A stretch of DNA of 64,000 bases from Tricholoma matsutake (taxonomy: Eukaryota; Basidiomycota; Agaricomycetes; Agaricales; Tricholomataceae): positions 4,464,001 to 4,528,000 of the forward strand of contig AP026542.1 of assembly GCA_026075535.2 (NCBI GenBank), in the 5' to 3' direction. The first letter of the stretch is position 1; every line of letters begins with the position of its first letter. The notes below the pieces were generated by a model. The model did not search any database. It was not told the DNA's origin and worked only from the letters and a program-made list of their open reading frames with translations. The translations under genes and the position numbers were made by a program. Below, one piece after another: positions 12,550-22,283 of this stretch.

Positions 12550-13765
12550 CACCATGGGCAAAACCTAAGGCAGTTGAAACTCAACTGCCTTCGAGGCAGT
12601 GGGTACAGCAGTTGACAGTGCCTGAATCAGTAATTATGTAATATTGCCTTTAACAAAGAATCATCACCTGACCTTCCCACAATACAAGCCTAAGAATAGT
12701 GATGGATATGTTCCTCCCCCAATTACCACCCGATCACTGTCTCCCATGGTTGATCAACATGCGCCAGTCTCGGCTAATGTTGTGCTCATCATCCCCGATG
12801 ATGAGCATGCTATTCCACTCATTCCTGGCCCTTTCCCTTCGCTTTTTTTGCCAGATAACACTTATGTATGTACATATAGTGTTAATAAGCAGCTATATTT
12901 AACCCATAACAAGCACTCTTCCTGGTTGAGAGGAGGAGGGGGTCTCTTCTCTTCATTTGGGGGTGTCTGTAATGCATGTATATGGCTGTATATTCATATT
13001 AATAACTAAATACATGAATGGGGAGGGTGCTGTATGAGATGGGAAGGGGGGAAATGGGGAGAAGTGACAGAATGAGGGGAGGGGGTACCATCTACTGGGA
13101 TTGTACACTATCTACAGCTAGAAAAATGTATGTGGAGGGTATATGGATATATGTAGAAGCAAGGACTGATGTTGGGAGAGCTGGGGACAAGGTGCTCTCT
13201 GTCAGTGACCTGCATAGGGAGGGAGGAGAGGTGGTCACTTACTTGCATACCTAAGCCTTCCCCTTATGAAATGCACCTGGAAAGAGAGTATTATGGTCCT
13301 AATAAATGACCTGATGGACCCCCCAGAGGCCCTGCAGTTGCAAGGATAGACAAAAAAGAGCATATGTACTCAGAAAGAGATATACTTACCCTGTGAGATC
13401 CGTGGGGCAAAAGTGTTCACTTTCTTTGATTCCTAGGTCTAGTATAAAGGTAAAATAAAGGTCAGTAAATGTTATGACAGGGGGAGAAGATCCTGGCTCA
13501 ACATGGCATGGGTTCCTCACCAGCAGAGGTGAACTTTGTTCAGCATGACTCACCCTCTGTACCTTTCATCCAAACCTCATCATAGGCATTCAGTTGGTGC
13601 CTTTCGCCTTCATTTATAGCCTACAATCAATCCATATGGTCAGTACTTCATCCTACAAAGTAGGAATTTCACATACTCACCTAACCTCCTTGTTACTCCA
13701 TGCCAGCTCATGGAACTTACTAGTGGCCTTATATACAGGCATACTAATGTAGTACAAGTAAATTT
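12550..13765 (+). repeat. left inverted arm
   Basis: Pairs with 14573-15788. I see only a few differences, clustered near 12667-12735 and all transitions. Pairing decays beyond 13765, though weak similarity continues for about 70 bp. No convincing coding capacity. Confidence 0.92.
12567..12591. repeat. subterminal hairpin of the inverted-arm element
   Basis: AAGGCAGTTGA (12567-12577), a 3-nt loop, then TCAACTGCCTT (12581-12591): a perfect 11-bp stem 17 bp inside the tip. The same hairpin is present at the other end at 15747-15771. Such subterminal palindromes are candidate transposase-binding or folding sites. Confidence 0.8.
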
Positions 13766-14572
13766 AAAGCCTTTGGACAGTTCATGAGTCTATAAAATAG
13801 AGGCAGATGGTCAATATATTGAGTTGGGATGTAGAAGGCCTATAGAACTTCTATATCTCAATTTAGTACAGAGATAATGGTATAATTTTGTATCAATACA
13901 TATTCCCTGGAGTTGTAGACCATTCAGATAGGAGGTGAGGCCATAGGATGCATGAGAGAGAGAGTTGAACCAAGTAGTCCCAAAAAGGCAATAATCTGAA
14001 GATAACTCAGCAGTGTCTCAATGCGCTTCTAATTGGAAAGCAGGAGTGAATAGAGGCAAGTTGATTCCTTAGACTGCAAGAGGATCAATGTTGATCTGTG
14101 GAGGAATGAGGACAAGATACTTAGGAAAGTGTTTATCGATGGTGTGATCGGGAGTATGATCGGATGTGTCTCGATGTACTCAACTACTGCAAATACATTG
14201 TTTTGCACATTACTTGCTCATTTCTGTGCAGATTCCCTGCAGTTAAATTTATTCCTATGCAAAACACTCTCTTCTATCAACCCCTGCTCTCCATTCAATG
14301 GTGTGTTGTTGTTTCACTGCCGAGATATCTCAAGATTATTACCATTTTTGGAACACCTGGTTCAACTTGCTCCCTGGTGCATAGCTCAGCCTCTCCTGCT
14401 ATATGAGTAGGGTGTAGCTCAAGGGGATCTTGTCTAATATGATATCAGGCTCTAATTTTATTACTACAACAAGTGGTTGAGGCACCATTGGCTTTGGGTG
14501 AGTGACTGTGCCATGTCTCAATACATTTACTCTACCTCTCTTTTATAGACTCATGAACCATTCAAAGGTGCT
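13766..14572. other. unique middle of the inverted-arm element
   Basis: About 0.8 kb with small ORFs only (for example 14129-14410). None resembles a transposase, and no other function is visible. Confidence 0.6.
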
Positions 14573-15788
14573 AAATTTATTTGTACTACATTAGTATGCC
14601 TGTATATAAGGCCACTAGTAAGTTCCATGAGCTGGCATGGAGTAACAAGGAGGTTAGGTGAGTATGTGAAATTCCTACTTTGTAGGATGAAGTACTGACC
14701 ATATGGATTGATTGTAGGCTATAAATGAAGGCGAAAGGCACCAACTGAATGCCTATGATGAGGTTTGGATGAAAGGTACAGAGGGTGAGTCATGCTGAAC
14801 AAAGTTCACCTCTGCTGGTGAGGAACCCATGCCATGTTGAGCCAGGATCTTCTCCCCCTGTCATAACATTTACTGACCTTTATTTTACCTTTATACTAGA
14901 CCTAGGAATCAAAGAAAGTGAACACTTTTGCCCCACGGATCTCACAGGGTAAGTATATCTCTTTCTGAGTACATATGCTCTTTTTTGTCTATCCTTGCAA
15001 CTGCAGGGCCTCTGGGGGGTCCATCAGGTCATTTATTAGGACCATAATACTCTCTTTCCAGGTGCATTTCATAAGGGGAAGGCTTAGGTATGCAAGTAAG
15101 TGACCACCTCTCCTCCCTCCCTATGCAGGTCACTGACAGAGAGCACCTTGTCCCCAGCTCTCCCAACATCAGTCCTTGCTTCTACATATATCCATATACC
15201 CTCCACATACATTTTTCTAGCTGTAGATAGTGTACAATCCCAGTAGATGGTACCCCCTCCCCTCATTCTGTCACTTCTCCCCATTTCCCCCCTTCCCATC
15301 TCATACAGCACCCTCCCCATTCATGTATTTAGTTATTAATATGAATATACAGCCATATACATGCATTACAGACACCCCCAAATGAAGAGAAGAGACCCCC
15401 TCCTCCTCTCAACCAGGAAGAGTGCTTGTTATGGGTTAAATATAGCTGCTTATTAACACTATATGTACATACATAAGTGTTATCTGGCAAAAAAAGCGAA
15501 GGGAAAGGGCCAGGAATGAGTGGAATAGCATGCTCATCATCGGGGATGATGAGCACAACATTAGCCGAGACTGGCGCATGTTGATCAACCATGGGAGATG
15601 GTGATTGGGTGGTAATCAGGGGGGGAACATATCCATCACTATTCTTAGGCTTGTATTGTGGGAAGGTCAGATGATGATTCTTTGTTAAAGGCAATATTAC
15701 ATAATTACTGATTCAGGCACTGTCAACTGCTGTACCCACTGCCTCGAAGGCAGTTGAGTTTCAACTGCCTTAGGTTTTGCCCATGGTG
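14573..15788 (-). repeat. right inverted arm
   Basis: Reverse complement of 12550-13765, see that entry. Confidence 0.92.
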
Positions 15789-16649
15789 TTATCACCCACA
15801 AACTGATGGCCAGACTGAGCAAGTCAACCAGGAACTGGAGCAGTACATCTGCATCTTTGTCAATGAATGCCAGGACAATTGGGACGATCTTCTCCCCTTG
15901 GCTGAGTTTGGATACAACAACCATGTCCATACTTCCACTCAACAGACCCCTTTCCTCTTAGACACTGGATGACATCCACACATGGGATTTGAACCTCGCC
16001 AAACTCCCTCACACATCAAGACAGTGAATGAGTTCACAGAATGCATGCAGGATAGCTTGGAGGAGGCAAAGGCAGCCTTAGCAAAGGCAAAGGATGACAT
16101 GGCGTGCTTTTACAACCAACACCATTCTCCAACCCCTCAGTACAAGGTTGGTGATCGAGTTTATCTTGACTCCAGTGACATCTCCACTACACATCCATCC
16201 AAGAAACTCGCTCATTGCTTCCTAGGACCTTTCTCCATCATCAAGTGTGTTGGAACACATGCCTATTGTCTACACCTCCCAGCCTCCATGTCCAGACTCC
16301 ACCCAGTCTTCCATGTCATCAAACTCCTTCCAGCTTATCCAGATCCATTCCTGGGATGCCATTCACACCCACCACCACTGCCTATAGTGATCGAGGGAGA
16401 ACCCCAATATGAAGTGGAGTCAATTTTGGACAGTGGGTTGCATCAAGGAAAACTCCAGTATTTGGTGCATTGGAAGGGTTATGGGTATGAGGAGAACTCA
16501 TGGGTCAAAGAGTCCGACATGAATGCCCCTCGGTTAGTCAAGGAATTCCACCAATGGCACACTGCTGCACTGTGTCATATTCAAGTCACTGACTTTGGTC
16601 GTATGTGATTTTGAATGCATTGGGGCGATGCATCTTAGAGAGGGGGTGA

Positions 16650-17084
16650 TGTAAGGGGACTAGGGGGACTAGGGGGGGTGCCCTGTGTGTTTCTCCTATT
16701 TTTTATGTTTGTTCTATATTTTTTCTCACTTCATTTCCTTCTATTCTTCATTTTCTATGATTTTTCTGGATTTTATTACTAATTTCCCTTTCTATCATGT
16801 TTGTGCATGTTTACAGTTTTATATTTAGAGGCAGAGTACCCCTTCTGACATCTACCCCTTGGTATGATGTCATTCGGCAGCCTTGATCTGCCTATCTCTG
16901 CCTTTTCTATTTTTAGGTTATTATTTGATTTTTGTCGTCTTCACATATACTGGGCATTGGCAAAGGGATCCTTAAAGTTTTCTCTTCGGATTTCCCTTTG
17001 CTAGGTGTGCCCCCAATCCCTGTAATATGTAGTATAATTTTAATTTTGGATTTCCCTTTGCTAGAGGCTGAGGTTGCCTTTATA
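16650..17084 (+). repeat. 3' LTR of chromovirus copy 1
   Basis: Preceded by the purine tract AGAGAGGGGGTGA. It is 435 bp like its partner and has lost CpGs at different sites from the 5' LTR, showing independent decay after insertion. Confidence 0.95.
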
Positions 17085-17881
17085 ATGACCCAGCATTTCT
17101 TGCTGCTCTTGAATATTTGGTGAAGCAATATCATATCAATCACATTTGGATAAGTGGGTACAATTCTTGCGCCAATGGCCTCATTGAACGGGCCCACTTC
17201 GATGTATGACAGTCACTATACAAGGCCATTGATGGTGATCAAACTCGATGGTCAGTGGGGACCTACTCAGCCTTTTGGGCAGAACAAGTAACAGTTCGAA
17301 AATGAATGGGCTGTTCACCCTATTTTGCAATCACAGGTTCTCATCTACTCATCCCTCTTGACATCTCAGAAGTGACATATCTACAGCCACCACCTGACTC
17401 GATACTTTCCTCCACTGATCTCATCGCCCGACAGGCTATCACACTACAGAAATGCTCGACTGATCTCAAAGTACTCTACTCTAGAGTCTACACCACTCAA
17501 TGAGAAGCTGTGAAATGCTTCAAAGAAGTTCACAAGCAAATGATTCAAGACTACAATTTCAAAAAAGGTGACCTCGTACTCATGCGAAACACACAGATCA
17601 AGAAAGCCCTTAATCAAAAAATGCAAGCTCGATATCTCAGCCCACTCATTGTTATCGCATGAAACTATGGTGGTGCTTATATTCTTTGTGAGCTTGATGG
17701 TTCAGTTCTTCATCAACCAGTAGCTGCTTTCTGAGTTCTTCCCTATCTAGCATGAAAATTGATTCCCCTTCCTCTGAACTTCTTTGATATTGACAATCAT
17801 CGGCTTGAACAACTTCAAACAATATCGGACATCAATGGAGACATCGACAAAGGTATTCCTGACCTCAAGGAATACAAATAG
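17085..17881 (+). pseudogene. gypsy integrase C-terminal fragment
   Basis: Begins right at the end of the copy 1 LTR, in the middle of an integrase core. It reads YNSCANGLIERAHFDV near 17160-17205, containing the catalytic Glu, then the region WAEQVTV, MGCSPYFAITG, DLVLMRNT (about 17570) and ARYLSPLIVIA (about 17630), and ends with TAG at 17879. At least five in-frame TGA codons lie where arginine (CGA) is expected, the signature of CpG decay. It belongs to a different gypsy family from the adjacent chromovirus and lacks everything upstream of the integrase. Confidence 0.85.
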
Positions 17882-19017
17882 AGCATTTTTCTTTTATTTT
17901 CCTTACTTGCGATATTGAAACCAACTCTCAATTTTATAACAGTGTACTATTACAAGTCGCAATATTGTTCAAAACATGTTCATGCAACCTCAACAGGGTT
18001 TTTTGGCTATGAAGAAGTTCTGAGCCTTTCTCCTATGTCTTGTTTTGATAAATTGTCCATCTTACTTTCTTTTTCTTTTTCCTCTCCTATGTTTTTTCAC
18101 ATATATCTTACATTTTTGGCTTCAAGGATACACAATATTTCTCATTTCAAACTTATTTCGATCGGCCACAATAAAAACAATAAAATAAAACAATAAAACA
18201 AAATACTGCTACTGGGATTCCTCCCACTTCCTCTCCAAAACCTCAATCTCCTCCATTAAAATCTCTATCTCCAATTTTTTTCAGATGAGGACCTCCACAA
18301 GATGATGATGTCGAAGTCTTGCGACATCTGATGACATTGTCTCATCCTCGATGGTTGCTTGCACTCCCTCCTCCCGAAGCCCAATCACATGTTCCAACTC
18401 TGGCTCTCTTGCCTTCCCCTTTGCCTTCTCCTTCTCAGATGACTTTGCCTTTGCTATCTCTGTTCATTTTGGGTGCTCATCGACTTTTGAGGGCCCGGCC
18501 TCTGCATTCTTGATGGGCTGGATAGCCCAGATGCATATCACTAAGTAATCATACAGATTAGTGATCATGGTTGTTATCGAAGGGATTCACTTACTACGTC
18601 TTGGAGTCGACACCTCCATTGACTCCCCAGTACCCTTTGTTGCTCACTTCGAGCCCACCCTTTTCCTCGACTCACCTCATTGGAGCCCTCGCCTTGACAC
18701 CCCTCCCAGTAGCAGCCCTGCAGCCCTTGAGTGCATCACTTGCACTTGGGTATGCCCTCCTCGATGACACATTCCTGCGATGTCCTCATTCCTGCACAAC
18801 AATCACACTAAATCAAAATCAAAAGCCTGATGAGTTTGAACAATATCAACATAAAATGAAGACTTACAGGACCATGGAAGGTGATCAAGTCACCTTCCTC
18901 CAATCGAACTCACTTTGCCACCACAGGCTCCTGATTGAGCTTGTCCTCACCCTCATCCTCCTCATCCATCTTGTCTGCCTTCCTCTTCTTGATGATCTGC
19001 TCGATGACCAGTCACAT
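17882..19017. other. 3' internal region of a gypsy element
   Basis: Lies between the integrase stop and the 1-kb LTR, hence probably the 3' untranslated part of that element or a further ORF too decayed to read (the open frames at 18319-18767 are proline/serine-rich and CpG-poor). No family recognised. Confidence 0.4.
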
Positions 19018-20033
19018 TGGCTAACTCCTATGATGTCCCAGAAGCAGCACAACCACTTCCGACCAGGTCTATTGATCGCAATATCATATTGACCACATTG
19101 AAACATTGCCAGCGACATCGATCATACTTAGAAACCACATCGCACAACTTTAGAATACCTTGAAATGCCCTAAGATCCCTCTGAACGAACATTGAATATC
19201 CCTGATCAACTTCAAACAACTGCGACCACGATCAAACATTGTTGACCATCGTCAAGTGTTATCGATCGACATCAAGAGACTATAAGTGACATTGGGCACC
19301 ACATTGATTATCTAAATGGTGGAATACCATGCGCCAGGGAGTATTCCAACTCATGCTCAAACCTGCTGATAGTAGGTCAGCCTCATTCCAAGTCCCTATC
19401 ATGTACAGAACCCACTGGACAGATTATTGTGAGACTTAGCACAGTTTATACACAAAGAACAGTCTCTTTTAGTTCTTTCCCTTTATTACTCCTTCATCAT
19501 ATGATATATCTCTTTCTTGTTTGGATTCCAGTCTCATTTTAGCCTTGTGTTTTAACTCATATCTTTTGCCTCATGTTCTACACATGTTTCTTAAACCATT
19601 TTAGGAAGTTTCCCTTAAAACATATAAAACTCTGTAGTATCTACTGGGAAAGAGAGAAATTGTCTTCACATATCGTCTCATGTAAAGTTCTAAGAATCTG
19701 ATCTATCCTCTAAAACAATTGAAACTTCTACGGGTTTTCTCAATCGATGAGAAACTTCTGCAACCATCGTCATCCTTGATCGACTTTCAATCCTCTTATT
19801 GTTAGCACTAGTAACCACTTCAGTACTTCATAGCCATCAGCTATAATCTTCGTATACTATCAATCCACCAAAAGTCCTTAGAATTCACACATCAACCCTC
19901 AACAATAAACATTGTTCACCATTGATCTCGTTGATCATCCTCAATATCAATTGATACTCCATTGGACCATGCTAAACACCTTCCTCCCTTATAGAACTAC
20001 CTTTACGACTAGTACCAACTAGTTGTTTTCCCA
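19018..20033 (+). repeat. about 1-kb LTR of a second gypsy family
   Basis: Homologous over its whole length to 42745-43736 on the other strand (landmark GGAATACCATGCGCCAG at about 19320, shared CACCTTC and CTAGTACCAACTAGTT near the end). It ends TTTTCCCA. The outer half is rich in ATCGATCGAC-like words. Its CpGs are more decayed than in the other copy. Confidence 0.8.
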
Positions 20034-20143
20034 TTGGTTAGATCACAAACATTCAGAATGTCTTGCACCCTTCCTCTGACTTGTGCAAATATCATTGGTT
20101 GCCTCATTGGCAGTTTTGGTGGTTTTCCTGGGTTGAGTATCAT
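20034..20143 (+). other. leader remnant downstream of the 1-kb LTR
   Basis: Homologous to the sequence directly downstream (minus strand) of the LTR at 42745, including GCCTCATTGGC and GGTGGTTTTCCTGGGTTGAG. The LTR is therefore followed by the start of an internal region, as in a 5' LTR, yet is preceded by an integrase, as in a 3' LTR. Similarity stops at about 20143. Confidence 0.7.
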
Positions 20144-20830
20144 CACCACATAGGAAAGGAGGAGATCAGAGAGGGCATCATCAGGGGGTGGCTCCAGAAC
20201 TTTGTCATTCATACATGTGATCTTTCCAGACCTAGAAATAAGCCTTAGCATGGGCAACAACAAAAACTTGAACACAGATAACAATAACTATGTTTTGAGG
20301 GTGACTTACAGTAACTACTATGAGACAAGAGAAGCAGTGACTTAACAAAAATCATGAATCAATTCTAATTGATCATGACTGATCAATTGATTATACAACA
20401 ATATGTAGTACCAGTTTCTCCAAGTCACCATGCCAATTATCACTCATTTCCAATGTTGCTGCCTATGTCTTTGCAGCTTGCCATACCAAATGCTTCTGTT
20501 ACTTGCCCTCTTGTTTCTCCTACTATTATCCATCTCTGGCCACTCTGACTTTTTCCGGCATCTCGGAGTCTTACTTTGCACATCACTCAATTGTGGAACT
20601 GGACTCTTGATTGGTCGATTCACTCAATCAGTTACTTTACTTGTTTTTTTAGTGGTTGTTCACTTAGTCCCCCCATGTAGTGGTCAAAGCATTGGTCAAA
20701 GCATAGGTATGGTCCTGGCCTGCTTGTTCTGGATGATATGAGCTGATCATTTTGATTGTATCGAAGCACAAAGGCTAAAGCATGCCAGTAAGTATAAGAA
20801 ATGTGATATGGCATCCTCATAATTCTAACC
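20144..20830. other. unassigned repeat-rich DNA
   Basis: An open frame at 20430-20741 is cysteine/leucine-rich and shows no family signature. Nothing else is supported. Confidence 0.3.
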
Positions 20831-21130
20831 ATGCCTCCTCAGCACACTATGAAATCTTATGGTCCTCTTGCCAATAATGATCCTACTCTCAGAGATGTCT
20901 ATGGGAAACCTCTAAAGAAGGTTTCTGCAAGGGCTCTCAATGAAAAACATATTATGCAGTTACTCAAGTCTCAAATTCCTCTTCCTGATTATACACTCAA
21001 TTTATCCCATGAAAATCATTGCCTCTCATGGCCCAAAATGTGTAAGGGGACTGGAATGAACCCTGCTGACATTGGTAGATGGTTCCAAGTTGTACGTCAC
21101 TCCTATCATGATTCAGCCATTTTATCATAA
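20831..21130 (+). pseudogene. unknown ORF with downstream exon remnants
   Basis: A 99-codon frame beginning MPPQHTMKSYGPLANNDPTL, basic and proline-containing, ending in NPADIGRWFQVV, where an intron may begin. A possible continuation (KKCCQVNFITPQIPNLSVHFAG) is readable at about 21150-21225, followed by a Ser/Pro-rich stretch with stops. I recognise no domain. It lies upstream of the coding-like target of the intact chromovirus and may be part of the same captured or lineage-specific gene. Confidence 0.4.
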
Positions 21131-21596
21131 AACTGACAGTTGAATAGTGTTTCAAGGACAAGAAATGTTGCCAAGTCAACTTCATTACACCCCAGATCCC
21201 TAATCTCTCTGTTCACTTTGCAGGGATAGACCTATCCACACTCCTAAACATCCAGGAGGAGCTCCAGGCATCACCGAGGGGTCAGAGTAGTTCACCCCAT
21301 CACATAGCGCCAGCCTCACCTCCCTCTATGTCAACCCGCTCATCAACCCACTCCTGTAACTCTTCACCTGTGGGCAGGACTCACTCAGCAATGTGGTCTG
21401 CAGCCTGTTCCTCATCAATTCCAGGCCCATGTGATTTCCAAGCACCCTCCTCCCCCATACAAGTGGTGTGTGGGGCCCACGCTGTTCTGGCCCCTCTTGT
21501 GTGACCATGCCGCACTGCCTCGGCTACATGCTCTTCATAGTGGGGTTTACTTCCTAACTCTCCTGCCACATTGATCGCATGAATTCAGGTGCATAG

Positions 21597-21692
21597 TCTT
21601 TCAACCTCTCTCACAATTACTCATACAGATTGTACAATGTTGTATAGGATGGAAATGCTCAGGTTGACCTGATTGTTATGTCAGGCAATGAT
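21597..21692 (+). pseudogene. left half of the ORF split by the intact chromovirus
   Basis: This frame runs into the insertion site with codons ending AGGCAATGAT (SGND) and contains one in-frame TAG at 21645. Removing the element plus one ATGAT copy joins it in frame to 27743-27970. Function unknown. Confidence 0.55.
21688..21692. repeat. target-site duplication (ATGAT), left
   Basis: Identical to 27738-27742 and flanks the intact chromovirus. Five base pairs is the usual duplication for Ty3/gypsy integrases. Confidence 0.93.
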
Positions 21693-22117
21693 TGTAAGGG
21701 GACTAAGGGGTGCCCTGTGTGTTTTTCCTATTTTTTATGTTCGTCCCATATTTTTCCCCACCTCATTTCCTTCTATTCTTCATTTTCTATGATTTTTCCG
21801 GATTTTATTACTAATTTTCCCTTGCTATCATGTTTGTATATGTTGACACTTTTATATTTAGAGGCGGAGTACCCCTTCCGACACATACCCCTTGGTATGA
21901 TGTCATTCGGCGGCCTTGATCCGCCTATCTCCGCCTTTTTCTATTTTTAGGTTATATTTGATTTTTGTCGTCTTCACATATACTGGGCATCAGCAAGGGG
22001 ATCCTTAGAGTTTTCTCTTCGGATTTCCCTTTGCTAGGTGCGCCCCCAATGCCTGTATTATGTAGTATAATTTTAACTTCGGATTTCCCTTTGCTAGAGG
22101 CTTAGGTTGCCCTTATA
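21693..22117 (+). repeat. 5' LTR of the intact chromovirus
   Basis: TGTAAGGGGAC ... GCCCTTATA, 425 bp. An ATATACT TATA-like box at 21978 lies about 29 bp before the proposed transcript start at 22007. Confidence 0.97.
21978..22007 (+). promoter_or_regulatory. predicted LTR promoter and transcript start
   Basis: TATA-like ATATACT at 21978-21984. The start near 22007 is inferred because the ten bases from there (AGAGTTTTCT) are complementary to the primer-binding site, as expected if the RNA 5' end is the primer. The position is inference. Confidence 0.5.
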
Positions 22118-22119
22118 GT

Positions 22120-22129
22120 AGAAAACTCT
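22120..22129 (+). promoter_or_regulatory. putative self-priming primer-binding site
   Basis: AGAAAACTCT, two bases after the 5' LTR, is a perfect reverse complement of 22007-22016 in the LTR. No tRNA-type site beginning TGG is present at the junction. This is the Tf1/sushi arrangement, where the RNA 5' end folds back to prime minus-strand synthesis. Both bases and pairing are also kept in copy 1. Confidence 0.6.
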
Positions 22130-22283
22130 CTCCTAAGGCCCGAAAATCGCGAACGCGCTGCCCAAAATAGGCAGGTACGGACTGGACGACGCTTCCCAAA
22201 GCTCCACAGAGTCCCTACACACCGTTCCAGATACTCTCGCCTTTATTGCGCCGCCATTTTCGCCAAACGCGCTCCCTAGCGAC

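Larger units (their letters stand above)
12550..15788. mobile_element. 3.24-kb element with 1.2-kb terminal inverted arms
   Basis: The element starts CACCATGGGC and ends GCCCATGGTG. It interrupts the chromovirus integrase, and the flanking TTA (12547-12549 and 15789-15791) is a 3-bp target duplication, as comparison with the uninterrupted copy (CTGCTTATCACCC) shows. Left position x pairs with 28338 minus x without any indel for about 1216 bp. The roughly 0.8-kb middle has no transposase. A TTA duplication fits PIF/Harbinger; a CAC...GTG tip with 3-bp duplication would also fit CACTA/CMC elements. It is most likely a non-autonomous foldback-type DNA transposon. Confidence 0.9.
9524..16638 (+). 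pseudogene. pol pseudogene, split by an insertion
   Basis: Corresponds to the intact pol at 23399-27301. Protease, reverse transcriptase, RNase H, integrase and chromodomain are all traceable, but there are many stops (first TGA at 9704), short deletions (about 9 nt near 11690, about 17 nt near 12345) and Arg codon losses. The active-site YLDD of the reverse transcriptase has become YPDD near 10995. The integrase core is interrupted at 12549 by the element ending at 15788 and resumes at 15792 at the following codon. Confidence 0.95.
7809..17084 (+). mobile_element. degenerate Ty3/gypsy chromovirus, copy 1
   Basis: Same family as the intact copy at 21693-27737 and co-linear with it from LTR to LTR. 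Without the 3.24-kb insertion at 12550-15788 it is about 6.03 kb, against 6.05 kb. Both LTRs are 435 bp and share a small duplication near the 5' end (ggggactag repeated) absent from the intact copy, so it belongs to a separate sublineage. Changes against the intact copy are dominated by CG to TG or CA, turning many arginine codons into stops, Cys, His or Gln. The 5-bp flanks (GTATG left, ATGAC right) do not match, so no target duplication is visible. Non-functional. Confidence 0.95.

Noticed and set aside
12644..13009. A 121-codon ORF present in both inverted arms
   Set aside because: Low-complexity, runs through AT-rich sequence, and the diverged copy at 7431 does not keep the frame; not a selected protein.
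14129..14410. A possible transposase in the middle of the inverted-arm element
   Set aside because: Only 93 codons, hydrophobic and Cys-rich, with no DDE or DNA-binding motif.
7809..17084. RIP as the cause of the mutations in copy 1
   Set aside because: Changes focus on CpG on both strands rather than CpA, and the host looks basidiomycete; simple methylation-driven deamination fits better.
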